Shown: one piece after another, positions 17,555 through 28,387 of the stretch
How positions within the stretch are numbered: position 1 is the stretch's first letter
Layout of the letters: each line of letters starts with the position of its first letter
Source of the DNA: Pseudomonas sp. 21
GTDB taxonomy: Bacteria; Pseudomonadota; Gammaproteobacteria; Pseudomonadales; Pseudomonadaceae
Length of the DNA: 61,700 nucleotides
Reading direction: 5' to 3'
Assembly: GCF_000955805.1 (NCBI RefSeq)
Contig: NZ_JYOA01000014.1
Coordinates: 1-61,700, forward strand
Program-made: the position numbers and the translations under genes
The notes under the pieces: model-generated
Told to the model about the DNA's origin: nothing
The model's input: only the letters and a program-made list of their open reading frames with translations
Database searches by the model: none

Positions 17555-17917
17555 ATGAACGTCGAGCAGATCGTCGATTTCGCCCAGGCCACCACCGCCC
17601 CCGAACACTACCGCCCCGCTCCGGACCGCATCATCAAGGGCGACCCGGCGCAGAACGTGCGCAACCACTACGCCAGCGACTGCGGCCAGTTCAACGTGGG
17701 CATCTGGGAAGGCGAGCCGGGCCACTGGAACGTCAGCTACACCGAGCATGAATACTGCGAGATTCTCCAGGGCGTGTCGGTGATCCGTGACGCCAATGGC
17801 GGCGCCAAGACCGTGCGCGTCGGCGACCGCTTCGTCATCCCCGCCGGCTTCAGCGGCACCTGGGAAGTGCTGGAGCCCTGCCGCAAGGTCTACGTGATCT
17901 TCGAGCAGAAGGCCTGA
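17555..17917 (+). CDS. Cupin-domain protein (DUF861 type)
   Basis: A 120-residue single-domain cupin. The fold signature is visible as GEPGHWNVSYTEHEYCEILQG followed by VRVGDRFVIPAGFSGTWEV, the pattern of the cupin_3/ureidoglycine-aminohydrolase-like group. The enzymatic role is unknown. It is divergent from kauB and shares its promoter region, as in P. aeruginosa, which suggests a part in amine or amino-acid catabolism. Confidence 0.75.
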   Translation: MNVEQIVDFAQATTAPEHYRPAPDRIIKGDPAQNVRNHYASDCGQFNVGIWEGEPGHWNVSYTEHEYCEILQGVSVIRDANGGAKTVRVGDRFVIPAGFSGTWEVLEPCRKVYVIFEQKA

Positions 17918-17930
17918 TCCACCGAACATG

Positions 17931-17957
17931 AAAAAGCCCGCCGATCGGCGGGCTTTT
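17931..17957 (+). terminator. Intrinsic terminator after the cupin gene
   Basis: AAAAAGCCCGCC, loop GATC, GGCGGGCTTTTTT. Strong hairpin with T run, 13 bases past the stop. Confidence 0.85.
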
Positions 17958-17961
17958 TTGT

Positions 17962-18022
17962 GCCCGCGGTTCCGTGAGAAACCGCGGGCAAGAAAAAACC
18001 CGCCACGAGGGCGGGTTTCTTC
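17962..18022 (-). terminator. Tandem hairpins ending the rpmB-rpmG transcript
   Basis: Reading leftward from rpmG, the first hairpin is the CCCGCC/GGCGGG stem with an A/T-run context (about 17,994-18,022). The second is GCCCGCGGTT paired with AACCGCGGGC (17,962-17,989). The first has a clear U-tract on the minus strand and begins about 18 bases after the rpmG stop. Confidence 0.7.
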
Positions 18023-18039
18023 ACAAGGGCGAAGATCAA

Positions 18040-18195
18040 TTACTTGATCTTGGCTTCCTTGTAGATCACGTGCTTGCGAACAACCGGATCGTATTTCTTG
18101 ATCTCGATTTTCTCAGGCTTGGTACGCTTGTTCTTGTCGGTGGTGTAGAAGTGGCCGGTACCGGCGCTGGACACCAAACGGATCAGTTCGCGCAT
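18040..18195 (-). CDS. rpmG: 50S ribosomal protein L33
   Basis: A 51-residue basic ribosomal protein: [20 protein letters not shown], then [20 protein letters not shown], ending VIYKEAKIK. This is the standard bacterial L33 sequence, of the type without the zinc-binding cysteines. It sits 12 bases downstream of rpmB and is co-transcribed with it. Its length equals the family norm. Confidence 0.96.
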   Translation of the reverse strand: MRELIRLVSSAGTGHFYTTDKNKRTKPEKIEIKKYDPVVRKHVIYKEAKIK

Positions 18196-18207
18196 GACTG
18201 CAGCTCC

Positions 18208-18444
18208 TTAGAATTTTTCGCCGCGGGCGCGCAGGTCGTTCAGAACGGCCTCGATGCCACGCTTGTCGATGATACGCATGCCTTTGGCGGAAACGCGCAG
18301 ACGCACGAAGCGCTTCTCGGATTCAACCCAGAAACGGTGATGCTGCAGGTTCGGCAGGAAACGGCGACGGGTTTTGTTGTGTGCGTGGGAAATGTTATTC
18401 CCGGTAACCGGACCCTTACCGGTCACTTGGCAAACTCTCGACAT
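18208..18444 (-). CDS. rpmB: 50S ribosomal protein L28
   Basis: A 78-residue ribosomal protein, [20 protein letters not shown] through [12 protein letters not shown], matching L28 in length and sequence. It is the first gene of the rpmB-rpmG operon, expressed from the promoter at about 18,600. Confidence 0.96.
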   Translation of the reverse strand: MSRVCQVTGKGPVTGNNISHAHNKTRRRFLPNLQHHRFWVESEKRFVRLRVSAKGMRIIDKRGIEAVLNDLRARGEKF

Positions 18445-18590
18445 GGCTCAGCCCTCTGTAAACCACATGCCAAACCCGGCATGGGTTGGCTGCTTAACTC
18501 AATAGGATTCTCAGTTTCACCGGGGTCTTAACTGCCGCTTCGCCGCGATCGAGTCGCAGGATCAGGCAGGGCCCCAGAAAAGAGCGCAGC

Positions 18591-18620
18591 TTTATATCAG
18601 AAAGTCACTTCACGCTGCAA
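18591..18620 (-). promoter_or_regulatory. Sigma-70 promoter of rpmB-rpmG
   Basis: On the minus strand TTGCAG (18615-18620), an 18-base spacer and TATAAA (18591-18596) lie about 150 bases upstream of rpmB, giving a 5' leader of about 140 bases. The rest of the 18,445-18,808 gap holds the leader and, on the other side, the dipeptide-binding gene's promoter area, where I see no clear motif. Confidence 0.6.
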
Positions 18621-18808
18621 GGGAAAGCATGACTCGGAAAAGCCGACGCCAGCCCCCGCGGGCCGCGGCACTGGTGCCGTTCGTCGCTTGTCATCGTTGT
18701 GACGGGCAGCGGCTTGGTCTAGGGTAGCTCCTTCGAGGCTGCCAACAGCCTTGCATGACCCGCCCAGCCTCGCGGATGGGCATCTTGCCAGCTTACACGG
18801 AGTCCGTC

Positions 18809-20380
18809 ATGCGTCTTGCCCTTCTCGCCCTCCTTCTTTCCCCCGCCCTCGCCAGCGCCGCCTCGCTGAGCGTGTGCACCGAAGCCAGCCCCGAAGGCTT
18901 CGACGTGGTCCAGTACAACTCGCTGACCACCACCAACGCCTCGGCCGATGTGCTGATGAACCGCCTGGTGGACTTCGACGCGGCAAAGGGCGAAGTGGTG
19001 CCGAGCCTGGCCGAAAGCTGGAAGGTCTCCGATGACGGCCTGACCTATGACTTCCAGCTGCGCGACGGCGTAGCCTTCCACCACACCGACTACTTCAAGC
19101 CCAGCCGCGCGCTGAGCGCCGACGACGTGGTGTTCAGCTTCCAGCGCATGCTCGACCCGGCCCAGCCCTGGCACAAGGTCGCCCAGAGCGGTTTCCCCCA
19201 TGCCCAGTCGATGCAGCTGCCGAGCCTGGTAAAGGCCGTGGAGAAGGTCGATGAGCACCATGTGCGCTTCAGCCTCAACCATCCGGACGCGACCTTCCTG
19301 GCCATGCTCAGCATGGGCTTCGCTTCCATTTATTCGGCCGAGTACGCCGACCAGCTGATGAAGGCCGGCACCCCGGAGAAGCTCAACGCCCAGCCGATCG
19401 GCACAGGGCCCTTCGTCTTCAAGCGCTTCCAGAAGGACGCCGTGGTGCGCTACAGCGCCAACGCCGAGTACTTCGGCGGCAAGCCGGCGGTGGATAACCT
19501 GGTGTTCGCCATCACCCCGGACGCCAGCGTGCGCCTGCAGAAGCTCAAGCGCGGCGAATGCCAGATCGCCCTGTCGCCCAAGCCGCTGGACGTCGAGGCC
19601 GCGCAGAAGAGCGCCGAGCTCAAGGTCGAACAGACCCCGGCGTTCATGACCGCCTTCGTCGGCATCAACAGCCAGCACCCGCCGCTGGACAACCCCAAGG
19701 TGCGCCAGGCGATCAACCTCGCCTTCGACAAGGGCAGCTACCTGAAGAGCGTGTTCGCCGGCAGCGCCACCGTCGCCGACGGCGTCTACCCGCCCAACAC
19801 CTGGAGCTACGCCAAGGACATCCCCGGCTACCCGCGGGACCTGGACAAGGCCCGCGCCCTGCTGGCAGAAGCCGGACACAAGGACGGCTTCAAGACCACC
19901 GTCTGGACCCGCCCTTCCGGCAGCCTGCTCAACCCCAACCCCAGCGTCGGCGCGCAATTGCTGCAGGCGGACCTGGCGCAGATCGGCATCCAGGCCGAGA
20001 TCCGCGTGATCGAATGGGGCGAGCTGATCCGCCGCGCCAAGGCCGGCGAGCATGACCTGCTGTTCATGGGCTGGGCCGGCGACAACGGCGACCCGGACAA
20101 CTTCCTCACCCCGCAATTCTCCTGCGCCAGCGTGAAATCCGGCCTCAACTTCGCACGCTACTGCGACGAGAAGCTCGACGGCCTGATCAGCCAGGGCAAG
20201 GCGGTGGCCGACCAGGCCAAGCGCAGCGAGCTGTACCACCAGGCGCAACAGATCATCCACGACCAGGCGTTGTGGTTGCCGCTGGCGCACCCGACCGCCT
20301 CGGCGCTGACCCGCCAGAACGTGAAGGGCTACCTGGTAAGCCCGTTCGGTCGCCAGGACTTCTCGAAGGTGCAGCTGTAG
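18809..20380 (+). CDS. Periplasmic dipeptide-binding protein, ABC transporter (DppA family)
   Basis: A 523-residue solute-binding protein of the SBP_bac_5 (DppA/OppA) family. Signal peptide MRLALLALLLSPALASAA. Family pattern SLAESWKVSDDGLTYDFQLR near the N-terminus. I chose the ATG at 18809, with GGAG 7 bases upstream; an ATG at 18755 would add 18 residues before the signal peptide. No permease or ATPase genes are adjacent, so it likely feeds a Dpp transporter encoded elsewhere, as P. aeruginosa does with several DppA paralogues (this position is dppA5 there). Confidence 0.85.
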   Translation: MRLALLALLLSPALASAASLSVCTEASPEGFDVVQYNSLTTTNASADVLMNRLVDFDAAKGEVVPSLAESWKVSDDGLTYDFQLRDGVAFHHTDYFKPSRALSADDVVFSFQRMLDPAQPWHKVAQSGFPHAQSMQLPSLVKAVEKVDEHHVRFSLNHPDATFLAMLSMGFASIYSAEYADQLMKAGTPEKLNAQPIGTGPFVFKRFQKDAVVRYSANAEYFGGKPAVDNLVFAITPDASVRLQKLKRGECQIALSPKPLDVEAAQKSAELKVEQTPAFMTAFVGINSQHPPLDNPKVRQAINLAFDKGSYLKSVFAGSATVADGVYPPNTWSYAKDIPGYPRDLDKARALLAEAGHKDGFKTTVWTRPSGSLLNPNPSVGAQLLQADLAQIGIQAEIRVIEWGELIRRAKAGEHDLLFMGWAGDNGDPDNFLTPQFSCASVKSGLNFARYCDEKLDGLISQGKAVADQAKRSELYHQAQQIIHDQALWLPLAHPTASALTRQNVKGYLVSPFGRQDFSKVQL

Positions 20381-20384
20381 CGCG

Positions 20385-21059
20385 CTACAGCATCCCCAGC
20401 TCGGCCATGGATTGCGGCTCACCGTCGCCGACGATGAAGTGATCCAGCACGCGTACGTCGATCAGCGCCAGCGCCTCGACGATGCGACGGGTCAGCAGGT
20501 CGTCGGACTGGCTCGGCTCGGCGATCCCGGAGGGGTGGTTGTGCGCCAGGATCAGCGCCGCGGCGTTGTGCGCCAGGGCACGCTTGACGATCTGCCGGGG
20601 GTAGACGCTGGCACTGTCGATGGAGCCGCGGAACAGCACTTCGAAGTCCAGCATGCGGTGGCGGTTGTCCATGAACAGGCAGGCGAACACCTCGTGGGGC
20701 TCGTGGCGCAGCCGTGCCTTGAGGAAGTCGCGCACCGCCTGCGGGCTCTCCAGAGCGGGGCCACGGCCCATGTCCTCGGCCAGGTGCCGGCGCCCCATCT
20801 CCAGCACCGCCTGGAGCTGGGTGAACTTGGCCGGCCCCAGCCCGCGATGACGGCAGAACGCTTCGAGATCGGCCTCCAGCAGCGCGCGCAGGCTGCCAAA
20901 CTCGACCAGCAGCCGGCGCGCGAGGTCGACGGCACTGCAACCGGCGACACCGGTGCGCAGGAAGATGGCCAGCAATTCGGCATCGCTCAGGCTCGCCGCC
21001 CCCTGTTCGAGCAAGCGCTCCCGGGGGCGTTCCGACACAGGCCAATCGAGAATTCTCAC
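20385..21059 (-). CDS. radC: RadC family JAMM/MPN+ domain protein
   Basis: A 224-residue protein with an N-terminal helix-hairpin-helix-like UPF0758 region and a C-terminal JAMM metalloprotease fold. The metal-binding motif [14 protein letters not shown] gives His173, His175 and Asp186. Historically named RadC for a DNA-repair phenotype, but the biochemical role remains unsettled. Its stop lies 4 bases from that of the convergent dipeptide-binding gene. Confidence 0.88.
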   Translation of the reverse strand: MRILDWPVSERPRERLLEQGAASLSDAELLAIFLRTGVAGCSAVDLARRLLVEFGSLRALLEADLEAFCRHRGLGPAKFTQLQAVLEMGRRHLAEDMGRGPALESPQAVRDFLKARLRHEPHEVFACLFMDNRHRMLDFEVLFRGSIDSASVYPRQIVKRALAHNAAALILAHNHPSGIAEPSQSDDLLTRRIVEALALIDVRVLDHFIVGDGEPQSMAELGML

Positions 21060-21201
21060 GCAACCTCCCAGGTCTGGTCCGCCCGCTGTTCCGGCGCAGG
21101 CGCTGTGCTATCTTAGCCCCCTCGCTGCGCGCAGCCGGAGGCCTGGGGAGGCGTCATCGGCTTCAGCGCGCGTCATCCATTTCCGTATTTAAGGCTGGCC
21201 T

Positions 21202-22410
21202 ATGCAGCGGCTCTATCGTAAACGCATCGTTCTGGGCGTCGGTGGCGGTATCGCCGCCTACAAGAGCGCCGAACTGGTCCGCCGGTTGCGCGACCAGGGC
21301 GCCGAGGTGCGTGTCGTGATGACCCAGGGCGGCCGCGAGTTCATCACCCCGCTCACCCTTCAGGCCCTTTCCGGCCATCCGGTACACCTGGACCTGCTCG
21401 ACCCCGCCGCCGAAGCGGCCATGGGGCATATCGAACTGGCCCGCTGGGCCGACCTGGTGCTGATCGCCCCCGCCACCGCCGACCTCATGGCGCGCCTGGC
21501 CCAGGGCGTGGCCAACGACCTGCTGACCACCCTGGTGCTTGCCACCGACGCGCAGGTCGCCCTTGCGCCGGCGATGAACCAGGCCATGTGGCGCGACCCG
21601 GCCACCCAGGTGAATGCCGAGCTGCTGCGTTCGCGCGGCCTGCATTTCTTCGGCCCCGCCGCCGGCAGCCAGGCCTGCGGCGACGTTGGTCCGGGGCGCA
21701 TGCTCGAGGCCGAAGAGTTGGCGCAACTGGCCGCCGACTGCTTCGAGTTCAAGGCCCTGACCGGCCAGCACATCCTGATCACCGCCGGGCCGACCCAGGA
21801 AAACATCGACCCGGTGCGCTACATCACCAACCACAGCTCCGGGAAGATGGGCTTCGCCCTGGCCGAAGCAGCCGCCGAAGCCGGCGCTCGTGTGACCCTG
21901 GTGACCGGTCCGGTGCACCTGCCAACCCCGGACCGCGTGAGCCGCGTCGACGTGGTCAGCGCCCGCGACATGCTCGCGGCCTGCGAAGCGGCAATGCCGG
22001 CGGACATCCTGATCGCCTCCGCCGCCGTGGCCGACTACCGCCCGGAGCTGGTCGCCACGCAGAAACTCAAGAAAGACCCCACCACCGGTGACGGCCTGCT
22101 CTTGCAGCTGGTGCGCAATCCCGACATTCTCGCCACCCTCTCGCTGCGCGAGGACCGGCCCTTCAGCGTCGGCTTCGCCGCGGAGACCGAGAACCTGCTC
22201 GAGTACGCCTCGCGCAAGCTCAAGGACAAGAATCTCGACCTGATCGTCGCCAATGACGTGGCAAATCCGTCCATCGGCTTCAATAGTGAAGAGAACGCCA
22301 TCACGGTCATCGACCGCGAATTGCACAAGACTGCGTTCGCCCAGACCAGCAAGGGCAAGATTGCCCGCCAGCTGATCGCCTTCATCGCCGAACGCATCAA
22401 TCAACACTGA
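21202..22410 (+). CDS. coaBC: Bifunctional phosphopantothenoylcysteine decarboxylase/synthetase
   Basis: Catalyses two successive CoA-biosynthesis steps: ligation of cysteine to 4'-phosphopantothenate (CoaB) and decarboxylation to 4'-phosphopantetheine (CoaC). The 402-residue protein has the flavoprotein CoaC domain first ([15 protein letters not shown]; active-site His76; PAMNQAMW at 123-130; Cys159 in [13 protein letters not shown]), then CoaB from about residue 190 ([13 protein letters not shown]). First gene of coaBC-dut-algC-argB; dut follows after 7 bases. Confidence 0.95.
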   Translation: MQRLYRKRIVLGVGGGIAAYKSAELVRRLRDQGAEVRVVMTQGGREFITPLTLQALSGHPVHLDLLDPAAEAAMGHIELARWADLVLIAPATADLMARLAQGVANDLLTTLVLATDAQVALAPAMNQAMWRDPATQVNAELLRSRGLHFFGPAAGSQACGDVGPGRMLEAEELAQLAADCFEFKALTGQHILITAGPTQENIDPVRYITNHSSGKMGFALAEAAAEAGARVTLVTGPVHLPTPDRVSRVDVVSARDMLAACEAAMPADILIASAAVADYRPELVATQKLKKDPTTGDGLLLQLVRNPDILATLSLREDRPFSVGFAAETENLLEYASRKLKDKNLDLIVANDVANPSIGFNSEENAITVIDRELHKTAFAQTSKGKIARQLIAFIAERINQH

Positions 22411-22417
22411 GAACTCA

Positions 22418-22873
22418 ATGCATTCCCTGCAAGCCAAGATCCTCGATCCCCGCCTGGGCAGCGACTTCCCGCTGCCGCAGTACGCCACTCCGGGTTCCGC
22501 CGGCCTCGACCTGCGCGCCATGCTTCAGGAGGACTGCGTCCTCGAGCCGGGCCAGACCGTACTGATCCCCACCGGCCTGTCCATCTACGTCGCCGATCCG
22601 GGCCTGGCCGCGCTGATCCTTCCGCGCTCGGGCCTGGGCCACAAGCACGGCATCGTGCTGGGCAACCTGGTCGGCCTGATCGACTCGGACTACCAGGGCG
22701 AGCTGATGGTCTCCTGCTGGAACCGCGGCCAGACGGCTTTCAAGATCGCCATCGGCGAGCGCATCGCCCAGCTGGTGCTGGTGCCCGTGGTGCAGGCGCA
22801 TTTCGAGCTGGTCGAGAGTTTCGACGAGAGCCAGCGCGGCGCCGGCGGCTTCGGTCATTCCGGCAGCCATTGA
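22418..22873 (+). CDS. dut: dUTP diphosphatase
   Basis: A 151-residue trimeric dUTPase converting dUTP to dUMP and pyrophosphate, keeping uracil out of DNA and supplying dTMP synthesis. All five family motifs are recognisable: [49 protein letters not shown] and the C-terminal [10 protein letters not shown]. Tightly spaced after coaBC. Confidence 0.96.
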   Translation: MHSLQAKILDPRLGSDFPLPQYATPGSAGLDLRAMLQEDCVLEPGQTVLIPTGLSIYVADPGLAALILPRSGLGHKHGIVLGNLVGLIDSDYQGELMVSCWNRGQTAFKIAIGERIAQLVLVPVVQAHFELVESFDESQRGAGGFGHSGSH

Positions 22874-22913
22874 CCCTTTCTCTTTTCAGGATGAATCGCC
22901 GAGGAGACGTTGC

Positions 22914-25538
22914 ATGAAACTTTTCCAACGCACTGCCAAGGACAGCGCCGAACTGCCGGAACTCGTGCCGGCGGAGAAGCCCGTCAAGGGGCCGGCGGCC
23001 AAGGTCGACCTCAAGCCACTGCTGCCCGCCCTGGTCCTCACCGTCGGCGGCGTGGCGGCGGCCGGCGCGCTGCTGTGGTTCAGCCTGTTCGGTCAGGCGG
23101 ACAAGGCTCACATCGCACAACTGAGCAGCGCCTGGTCGGAAAGCCAGGCCGGCGCGCTGCGCCAGTCGCTCAGCCTGCTGGCCGCGGACAGCCGCGCCAT
23201 GGCGAGCAACTCGCAATTGCTGCCAACCTTGCAGAGCAATGATCCGACGCGCATCGCCGCGCTGGAGAAGGCACTGGCCCAAGGCCATCTCGACGGGCTG
23301 GTGGACGTTCACCTGAACGCCAGCGGCCAGGCCGTTCAGGACACGTCCCGCCCCGGCCCGCTCAACTATGCCGCGCTGGACATGCTGCACCGCGTCGAAA
23401 GCGGCCAGGCCGTGGCGCCGGAAGCCTACAAGGTCGGCACCCGCTGGCTGGTCTACAGCCCCACCGCCTTGCGTGGCGCGGACAATTTGATCCAGGGTTC
23501 GCTGCTGCTGGTCGTCGACCTGCAGCGCCTGCTCGGCAGCCTGCCGCCGATGTCTGCCGATATCGGCCAGCTGCAGCTTTCCCAGCAGTTCGGCAACTCG
23601 CCGGCGCAGGTATTGCTGCAGCGTGGCCAGGCCAGTGAGGGTGCGCCGCTCAGCATCGCCAGCGGCAACCCGAACTGGAAGCTGAGCTTCACCCCCGGCC
23701 CGACCATCACCAATCCGCTGTACTCGCAAACCATGCTGGGTATCGCCGCGCTACTGGCACTGGTGGGCGGCCTGCTCGGCCTCTATCTTGCGCAAAGTGC
23801 GATGCAGCGCCGGGTCAGCAAGGATGCCCAGGCCCTGGGGCAGTTCATTCAGGAACTCGCCGGCCAACGCACTGCCAAAGCTCCTGAGCTGAGCCTGCCG
23901 AGCCTGCAGGCACTGGCTCAGGCGCTGGCCCGTCAGCCGCGCCGCAAGACCGAAACACCTGGTGCCAGCGCCCCCGCCGCGCCTGCAGCCGCCGTCCAGC
24001 CGGTTCCGGTTGTCGCCGCTGCCAGCGCCCCGGCCGCTGCCACCGAAACACCATTGGTCGATCCGCTATTCCAGAACACCGACATTCTGGACATCGACAT
24101 TCTTGATGAAGACCAGGATCTCCTGGGATTGGAGCAAACAACCGCTATGAGCACGCCTAAAGCCCCGCAGCTGCCCGCCAGCATCTTCCGCGCCTACGAC
24201 ATCCGTGGCGTGGTCGGCGACACCCTGACCACCGAGACGGCCTACTGGGTCGGCCGTGCGATCGGTTCCGAAAGCCTTGCGCGCGGCGAGCCGTGCGTCT
24301 CCGTGGGCCGCGACGGCCGCCTGTCCGGCCCCGAACTGGTCCAGCACCTCATCCAGGGCCTGCTCGACTGCGGCTGCCAGGTCACCGACGTCGGCATGGT
24401 ACCGACTCCGGTCCTGTACTACGCGGCCAACGTCCTGGAAGGCAAGTCGGGCGTGATGCTCACCGGCAGCCACAACCCGCCGGACTACAACGGCTTCAAG
24501 ATCGTCGTCGCCGGCGAGACCCTGGCCAACGAGCAGATCCAGGCCCTGCGCGAGCGCATCCAGAATGGCGACCTCGCCTCCGGCGTGGGCAGCGTGCAGC
24601 AGGTCGACATCCTGCCGCGCTACTTCCAGCAGATCCGCGACGACATCGCCCTGGCCAAGCCGCTGAAAGTGGTGGTGGACTGCGGCAACGGCGTAGCCGG
24701 CGTGATCGCCCCGCAGCTGATCGAAGCCCTGGGCTGCACCGTGATCCCGCTGTACTGCGACGTCGACGGCACCTTCCCCAACCACCACCCGGACCCGGGC
24801 AAGCCGGAGAACCTGGAAGACCTGATCGCCAAGGTGAAAGAGACCGGCGCCGACCTCGGCCTGGCCTTCGACGGCGACGGCGACCGCGTGGGCGTGGTGA
24901 CCAACGAAGGCACCATCATCTACCCCGACCGCCTGCTGATGCTGTTCGCCAAGGACGTGGTCTCGCGCAACCCGGGCGCCGACATCATCTTCGACGTCAA
25001 ATGCACCCGTCGCCTGATCTCGCTGATCAGCGGCTACGGCGGCCGTCCGGTAATGTGGAAGACCGGCCACTCGCTGATCAAGAAGAAGATGAAGGAAACC
25101 GGCGCCCTGCTCGCCGGCGAGATGAGCGGCCACATCTTCTTCAAGGAACGCTGGTACGGCTTCGACGACGGCATCTACAGCGCCGCGCGCCTGCTGGAAA
25201 TCATCAGCCTGGACAAGCGCGACGCCGAGCGCGTGTTCTCCGCGTTCCCGATGGACATCTCCACCCCGGAAATCAACATCACCGTCACCGATGAGGGCAA
25301 GTTCGCCCTGATCGAGGCACTGCAGGCCCGCGGCCAGTGGGGTGAAGCCAACCTCACCACCCTCGACGGCGTGCGTGTGGATTACCCCAAAGGCTGGGGC
25401 CTGGTTCGCGCGTCCAACACCACTCCGGTGCTGGTCCTGCGTTTCGAGGCGGATTCCCAGGAAGAACTGGAACGCATCAAGGAAGTGTTCCGCACCCAGC
25501 TGAAAGCGGTCGACCCCGCCCTCAGCCTGCCCTTCTGA
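22914..25538 (+). CDS. algC: Phosphomannomutase/phosphoglucomutase with N-terminal membrane extension
   Basis: An uninterrupted 874-codon frame. The C-terminal 463 residues (from an internal ATG at 24,147) equal classical AlgC: phosphoserine loop VMLTGSHNPPDYNG, metal loop FDGDGDRVG and sugar loop GEMSGHIFF. AlgC makes mannose-1-P and glucose-1-P for alginate, LPS and rhamnolipid. The first 411 residues form a separate module: TM segments at about 38-58 and 276-296 flank an extracytoplasmic domain, then an Ala/Pro linker and an acidic DILDIDILDEDQ motif (390-401). Either one membrane-tethered fusion is made, or the soluble enzyme starts internally; the internal ATG has GGAG about 13 bases upstream. 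Confidence 0.88.
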   Translation: MKLFQRTAKDSAELPELVPAEKPVKGPAAKVDLKPLLPALVLTVGGVAAAGALLWFSLFGQADKAHIAQLSSAWSESQAGALRQSLSLLAADSRAMASNSQLLPTLQSNDPTRIAALEKALAQGHLDGLVDVHLNASGQAVQDTSRPGPLNYAALDMLHRVESGQAVAPEAYKVGTRWLVYSPTALRGADNLIQGSLLLVVDLQRLLGSLPPMSADIGQLQLSQQFGNSPAQVLLQRGQASEGAPLSIASGNPNWKLSFTPGPTITNPLYSQTMLGIAALLALVGGLLGLYLAQSAMQRRVSKDAQALGQFIQELAGQRTAKAPELSLPSLQALAQALARQPRRKTETPGASAPAAPAAAVQPVPVVAAASAPAAATETPLVDPLFQNTDILDIDILDEDQDLLGLEQTTAMSTPKAPQLPASIFRAYDIRGVVGDTLTTETAYWVGRAIGSESLARGEPCVSVGRDGRLSGPELVQHLIQGLLDCGCQVTDVGMVPTPVLYYAANVLEGKSGVMLTGSHNPPDYNGFKIVVAGETLANEQIQALRERIQNGDLASGVGSVQQVDILPRYFQQIRDDIALAKPLKVVVDCGNGVAGVIAPQLIEALGCTVIPLYCDVDGTFPNHHPDPGKPENLEDLIAKVKETGADLGLAFDGDGDRVGVVTNEGTIIYPDRLLMLFAKDVVSRNPGADIIFDVKCTRRLISLISGYGGRPVMWKTGHSLIKKKMKETGALLAGEMSGHIFFKERWYGFDDGIYSAARLLEIISLDKRDAERVFSAFPMDISTPEINITVTDEGKFALIEALQARGQWGEANLTTLDGVRVDYPKGWGLVRASNTTPVLVLRFEADSQEELERIKEVFRTQLKAVDPALSLPF

Positions 25539-26471
<933 letters not shown>

Positions 26472-26479
26472 TCAAGGGA

Positions 26480-26514
26480 CACCCGCCAGGAGCGATCCTC
26501 GCGGGTGTTTTTCT
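26480..26514 (+). terminator. Intrinsic terminator after argB
   Basis: ACACCCGC (26480-26487) pairs with GCGGGTGT (26502-26509), followed by a T run. It closes the coaBC-dut-algC-argB cluster. Confidence 0.75.
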
Positions 26515-26579
26515 GTCTGTTCGAGGCCGCTTCAGCCTGATGGACGTCCTGCCTCGAACAGGTCTTCAGGAGATTTTGC

Positions 26580-27026
26580 ATGGCCGCGTCCCCCGTTTCC
26601 CGCAACGACTTCAGTTTCTTCCACGGTCTGCGCGTGCGCTGGTCGGAGGTCGACCCGCAGGGCATCGTCTTCAACGGCAACTACCTGACCTATGCCGATG
26701 TCGCCACCACCGAGTACTACCGCCACCTGGGCGTGAGCTACCCGGCTGACCTGCTGCGCGGCGGCGGCGACCTGTTCGCGGTGAAGACCACCCTGGAATA
26801 CCTGGCGCCCGCGCGCTTCGACGACTGGCTGGAACTGGGCGTGCGCGTCAGTCGACTGGGCCGCAGCAGCCTGACCTTCCAGGTGTCGATCTGGTGTGAT
26901 GAAACCCTGCTGACGCTGGGGGAGCTGATCTACGCCTATGCCGGCGAAGACCGGACGAGCCAGCCCCTGCCGGACTGGCTGCGCGGGAAGATCAACGAAT
27001 TCGAGCGCGTCTCGCCGCAACAGTAA
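26580..27026 (+). CDS. Acyl-CoA thioesterase, hotdog fold (4HBT/YbgC type)
   Basis: A 148-residue single hotdog-domain protein. The motif VRWSEVDPQGIVFNGNYLTYADVATTEYYR carries the catalytic Asp of the 4-hydroxybenzoyl-CoA thioesterase/YbgC group. It hydrolyses acyl-CoA, but the substrate is not readable. Stops 18 bases from a convergent gene. Confidence 0.82.
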   Translation: MAASPVSRNDFSFFHGLRVRWSEVDPQGIVFNGNYLTYADVATTEYYRHLGVSYPADLLRGGGDLFAVKTTLEYLAPARFDDWLELGVRVSRLGRSSLTFQVSIWCDETLLTLGELIYAYAGEDRTSQPLPDWLRGKINEFERVSPQQ

Positions 27027-27044
27027 GCGCGGCGAACGTCTGCC

Positions 27045-27677
27045 TCAGTTGCCGCCGGATATCTGGGCGAAACGTGCCCGGTCGGCGGCGAAGCTGTTCT
27101 GCGCCTGAGTGCGCAGCTGCTGATAGCGGGCGATGTCCTGCTGGAGGCGTTGCTCATCGCTGCGCAGGTTGCTCAGTTGCGCGACCAGGTCATCCGGCAC
27201 CTGGCGCCCGGCGCGTTCCTGATCGGCGGCGCGGGCCTGCAGGTTGGCCTGCTGCGTCTTCAGCGACTGCAGGTTGCCCTTGGCCACGCTGGCCAGCCCG
27301 TCGAGCTCGGCCAGCTTGCGATCGCGGGCACGGTCGACGTCCTCCACGCTGGTGTACATGCGCATCAGTTGCTGGTCGGAACTGGCGCGCGCGGCATCCG
27401 CCTTGCGCTGCTCGATCTCGGCAGCGGTCGGCGCTGGCGGCACTTCACGGATCACCCGACCCTGGTCGTTGAGCACCTGGTAGCCCTTGCCGATGTACTG
27501 CGGCGGTACGCCCAGCCGGTCGATGACGGTAATGCCCCGGTCATCGACGTAACGGTACATCTCGACCGCACCGCCGGGACTGGCGACCGGTTTGCCGGCA
27601 GCGATCACCTGGCCTGCGAGCATGCCCCCCAGAAGCCCCATCAACACCCTGTAGCGGTAAGCACCCTGCTTGGCCAT
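27045..27677 (-). CDS. DUF4124-containing exported protein with coiled coil
   Basis: A 210-residue protein with an N-terminal hydrophobic segment (VLMGLLGGMLAGQVIAAG) likely to be a signal peptide. A DUF4124-like stretch follows (MYRYVDDRGITVIDRLGVPPQYIGKGYQVL), then about 110 residues of coiled coil rich in Gln, Arg, Glu and Ala (AEIEQRKADAARA through LRSDEQRLQQDIARYQQLR). Probably periplasmic. I chose the ATG at 27677; a GTG 9 bases upstream is possible. Function unknown. It lies 20 bases downstream of pyrE on the same strand and may be co-transcribed with it. Confidence 0.7.
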   Translation of the reverse strand: MAKQGAYRYRVLMGLLGGMLAGQVIAAGKPVASPGGAVEMYRYVDDRGITVIDRLGVPPQYIGKGYQVLNDQGRVIREVPPAPTAAEIEQRKADAARASSDQQLMRMYTSVEDVDRARDRKLAELDGLASVAKGNLQSLKTQQANLQARAADQERAGRQVPDDLVAQLSNLRSDEQRLQQDIARYQQLRTQAQNSFAADRARFAQISGGN

Positions 27678-27697
27678 GCCCGACACCCTTGTTCCGG

Positions 27698-28339
27698 TTA
27701 GATACCGTACTGCGCCCGATAGGCCTCGACGGCCGCGAGATGCTGCTTGAGCTGCCCGTCACCGGCCAGATACTCCAGCACCTGCTCCAACGAGACAATG
27801 CTTACGACCGGGATCGAGAAGTCCCGTTCAACTTCCTGGATCGCCGACAGCTCGCCCTTGCCGCGCTCCTGGCGGTTCAGCGCGATCAGCACGCCGGCGG
27901 CCTGGGCCCCCTGCGCGTCGATGATCTGCATGACCTCGCGGATCGCAGTGCCGGCGGTGATCACGTCATCGATGATCAGCGCGCGGCCGGTCAGCGGCGC
28001 GCCGACCAGCGTGCCACCTTCGCCATGGTCCTTGGCTTCCTTGCGGTTGAAGCACCAGGGCAGGTCGCGGCCGTGCTGCTCCGCCAGCGCAATGGCTGTA
28101 GCGGCCGCCAGCGGGATTCCTTTATAGGCCGGGCCGAACAACACGTCGAAAGGTATGCCGCTGTCGACTACCGCGCTGGCGTAGAAACGACCCAGCTGGG
28201 ACAGCGCAACGCCGGTGTTGAACAGCCCGGCATTGAAGAAGTACGGACTGGTGCGCCCGGACTTGAGGGTGAATTCGCCGAAACGAAGAACGCCGCGCTC
28301 GATGGCGAAGCGGATGAAATCGCGTTGATATGGCTGCAT
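27698..28339 (-). CDS. pyrE: Orotate phosphoribosyltransferase
   Basis: A 213-residue PRTase converting orotate and PRPP to OMP in pyrimidine synthesis. The PRPP loop [13 protein letters not shown] is clear, and the N-terminal [22 protein letters not shown] matches PyrE. It is divergent from crc with an 81-bp gap, the same arrangement as in P. aeruginosa. Confidence 0.95.
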   Translation of the reverse strand: MQPYQRDFIRFAIERGVLRFGEFTLKSGRTSPYFFNAGLFNTGVALSQLGRFYASAVVDSGIPFDVLFGPAYKGIPLAAATAIALAEQHGRDLPWCFNRKEAKDHGEGGTLVGAPLTGRALIIDDVITAGTAIREVMQIIDAQGAQAAGVLIALNRQERGKGELSAIQEVERDFSIPVVSIVSLEQVLEYLAGDGQLKQHLAAVEAYRAQYGI

Positions 28340-28387
28340 GGGAGAGAACCGGCCGGTATGAATTTAGCTAAACCGTTTGAGCTCGGG

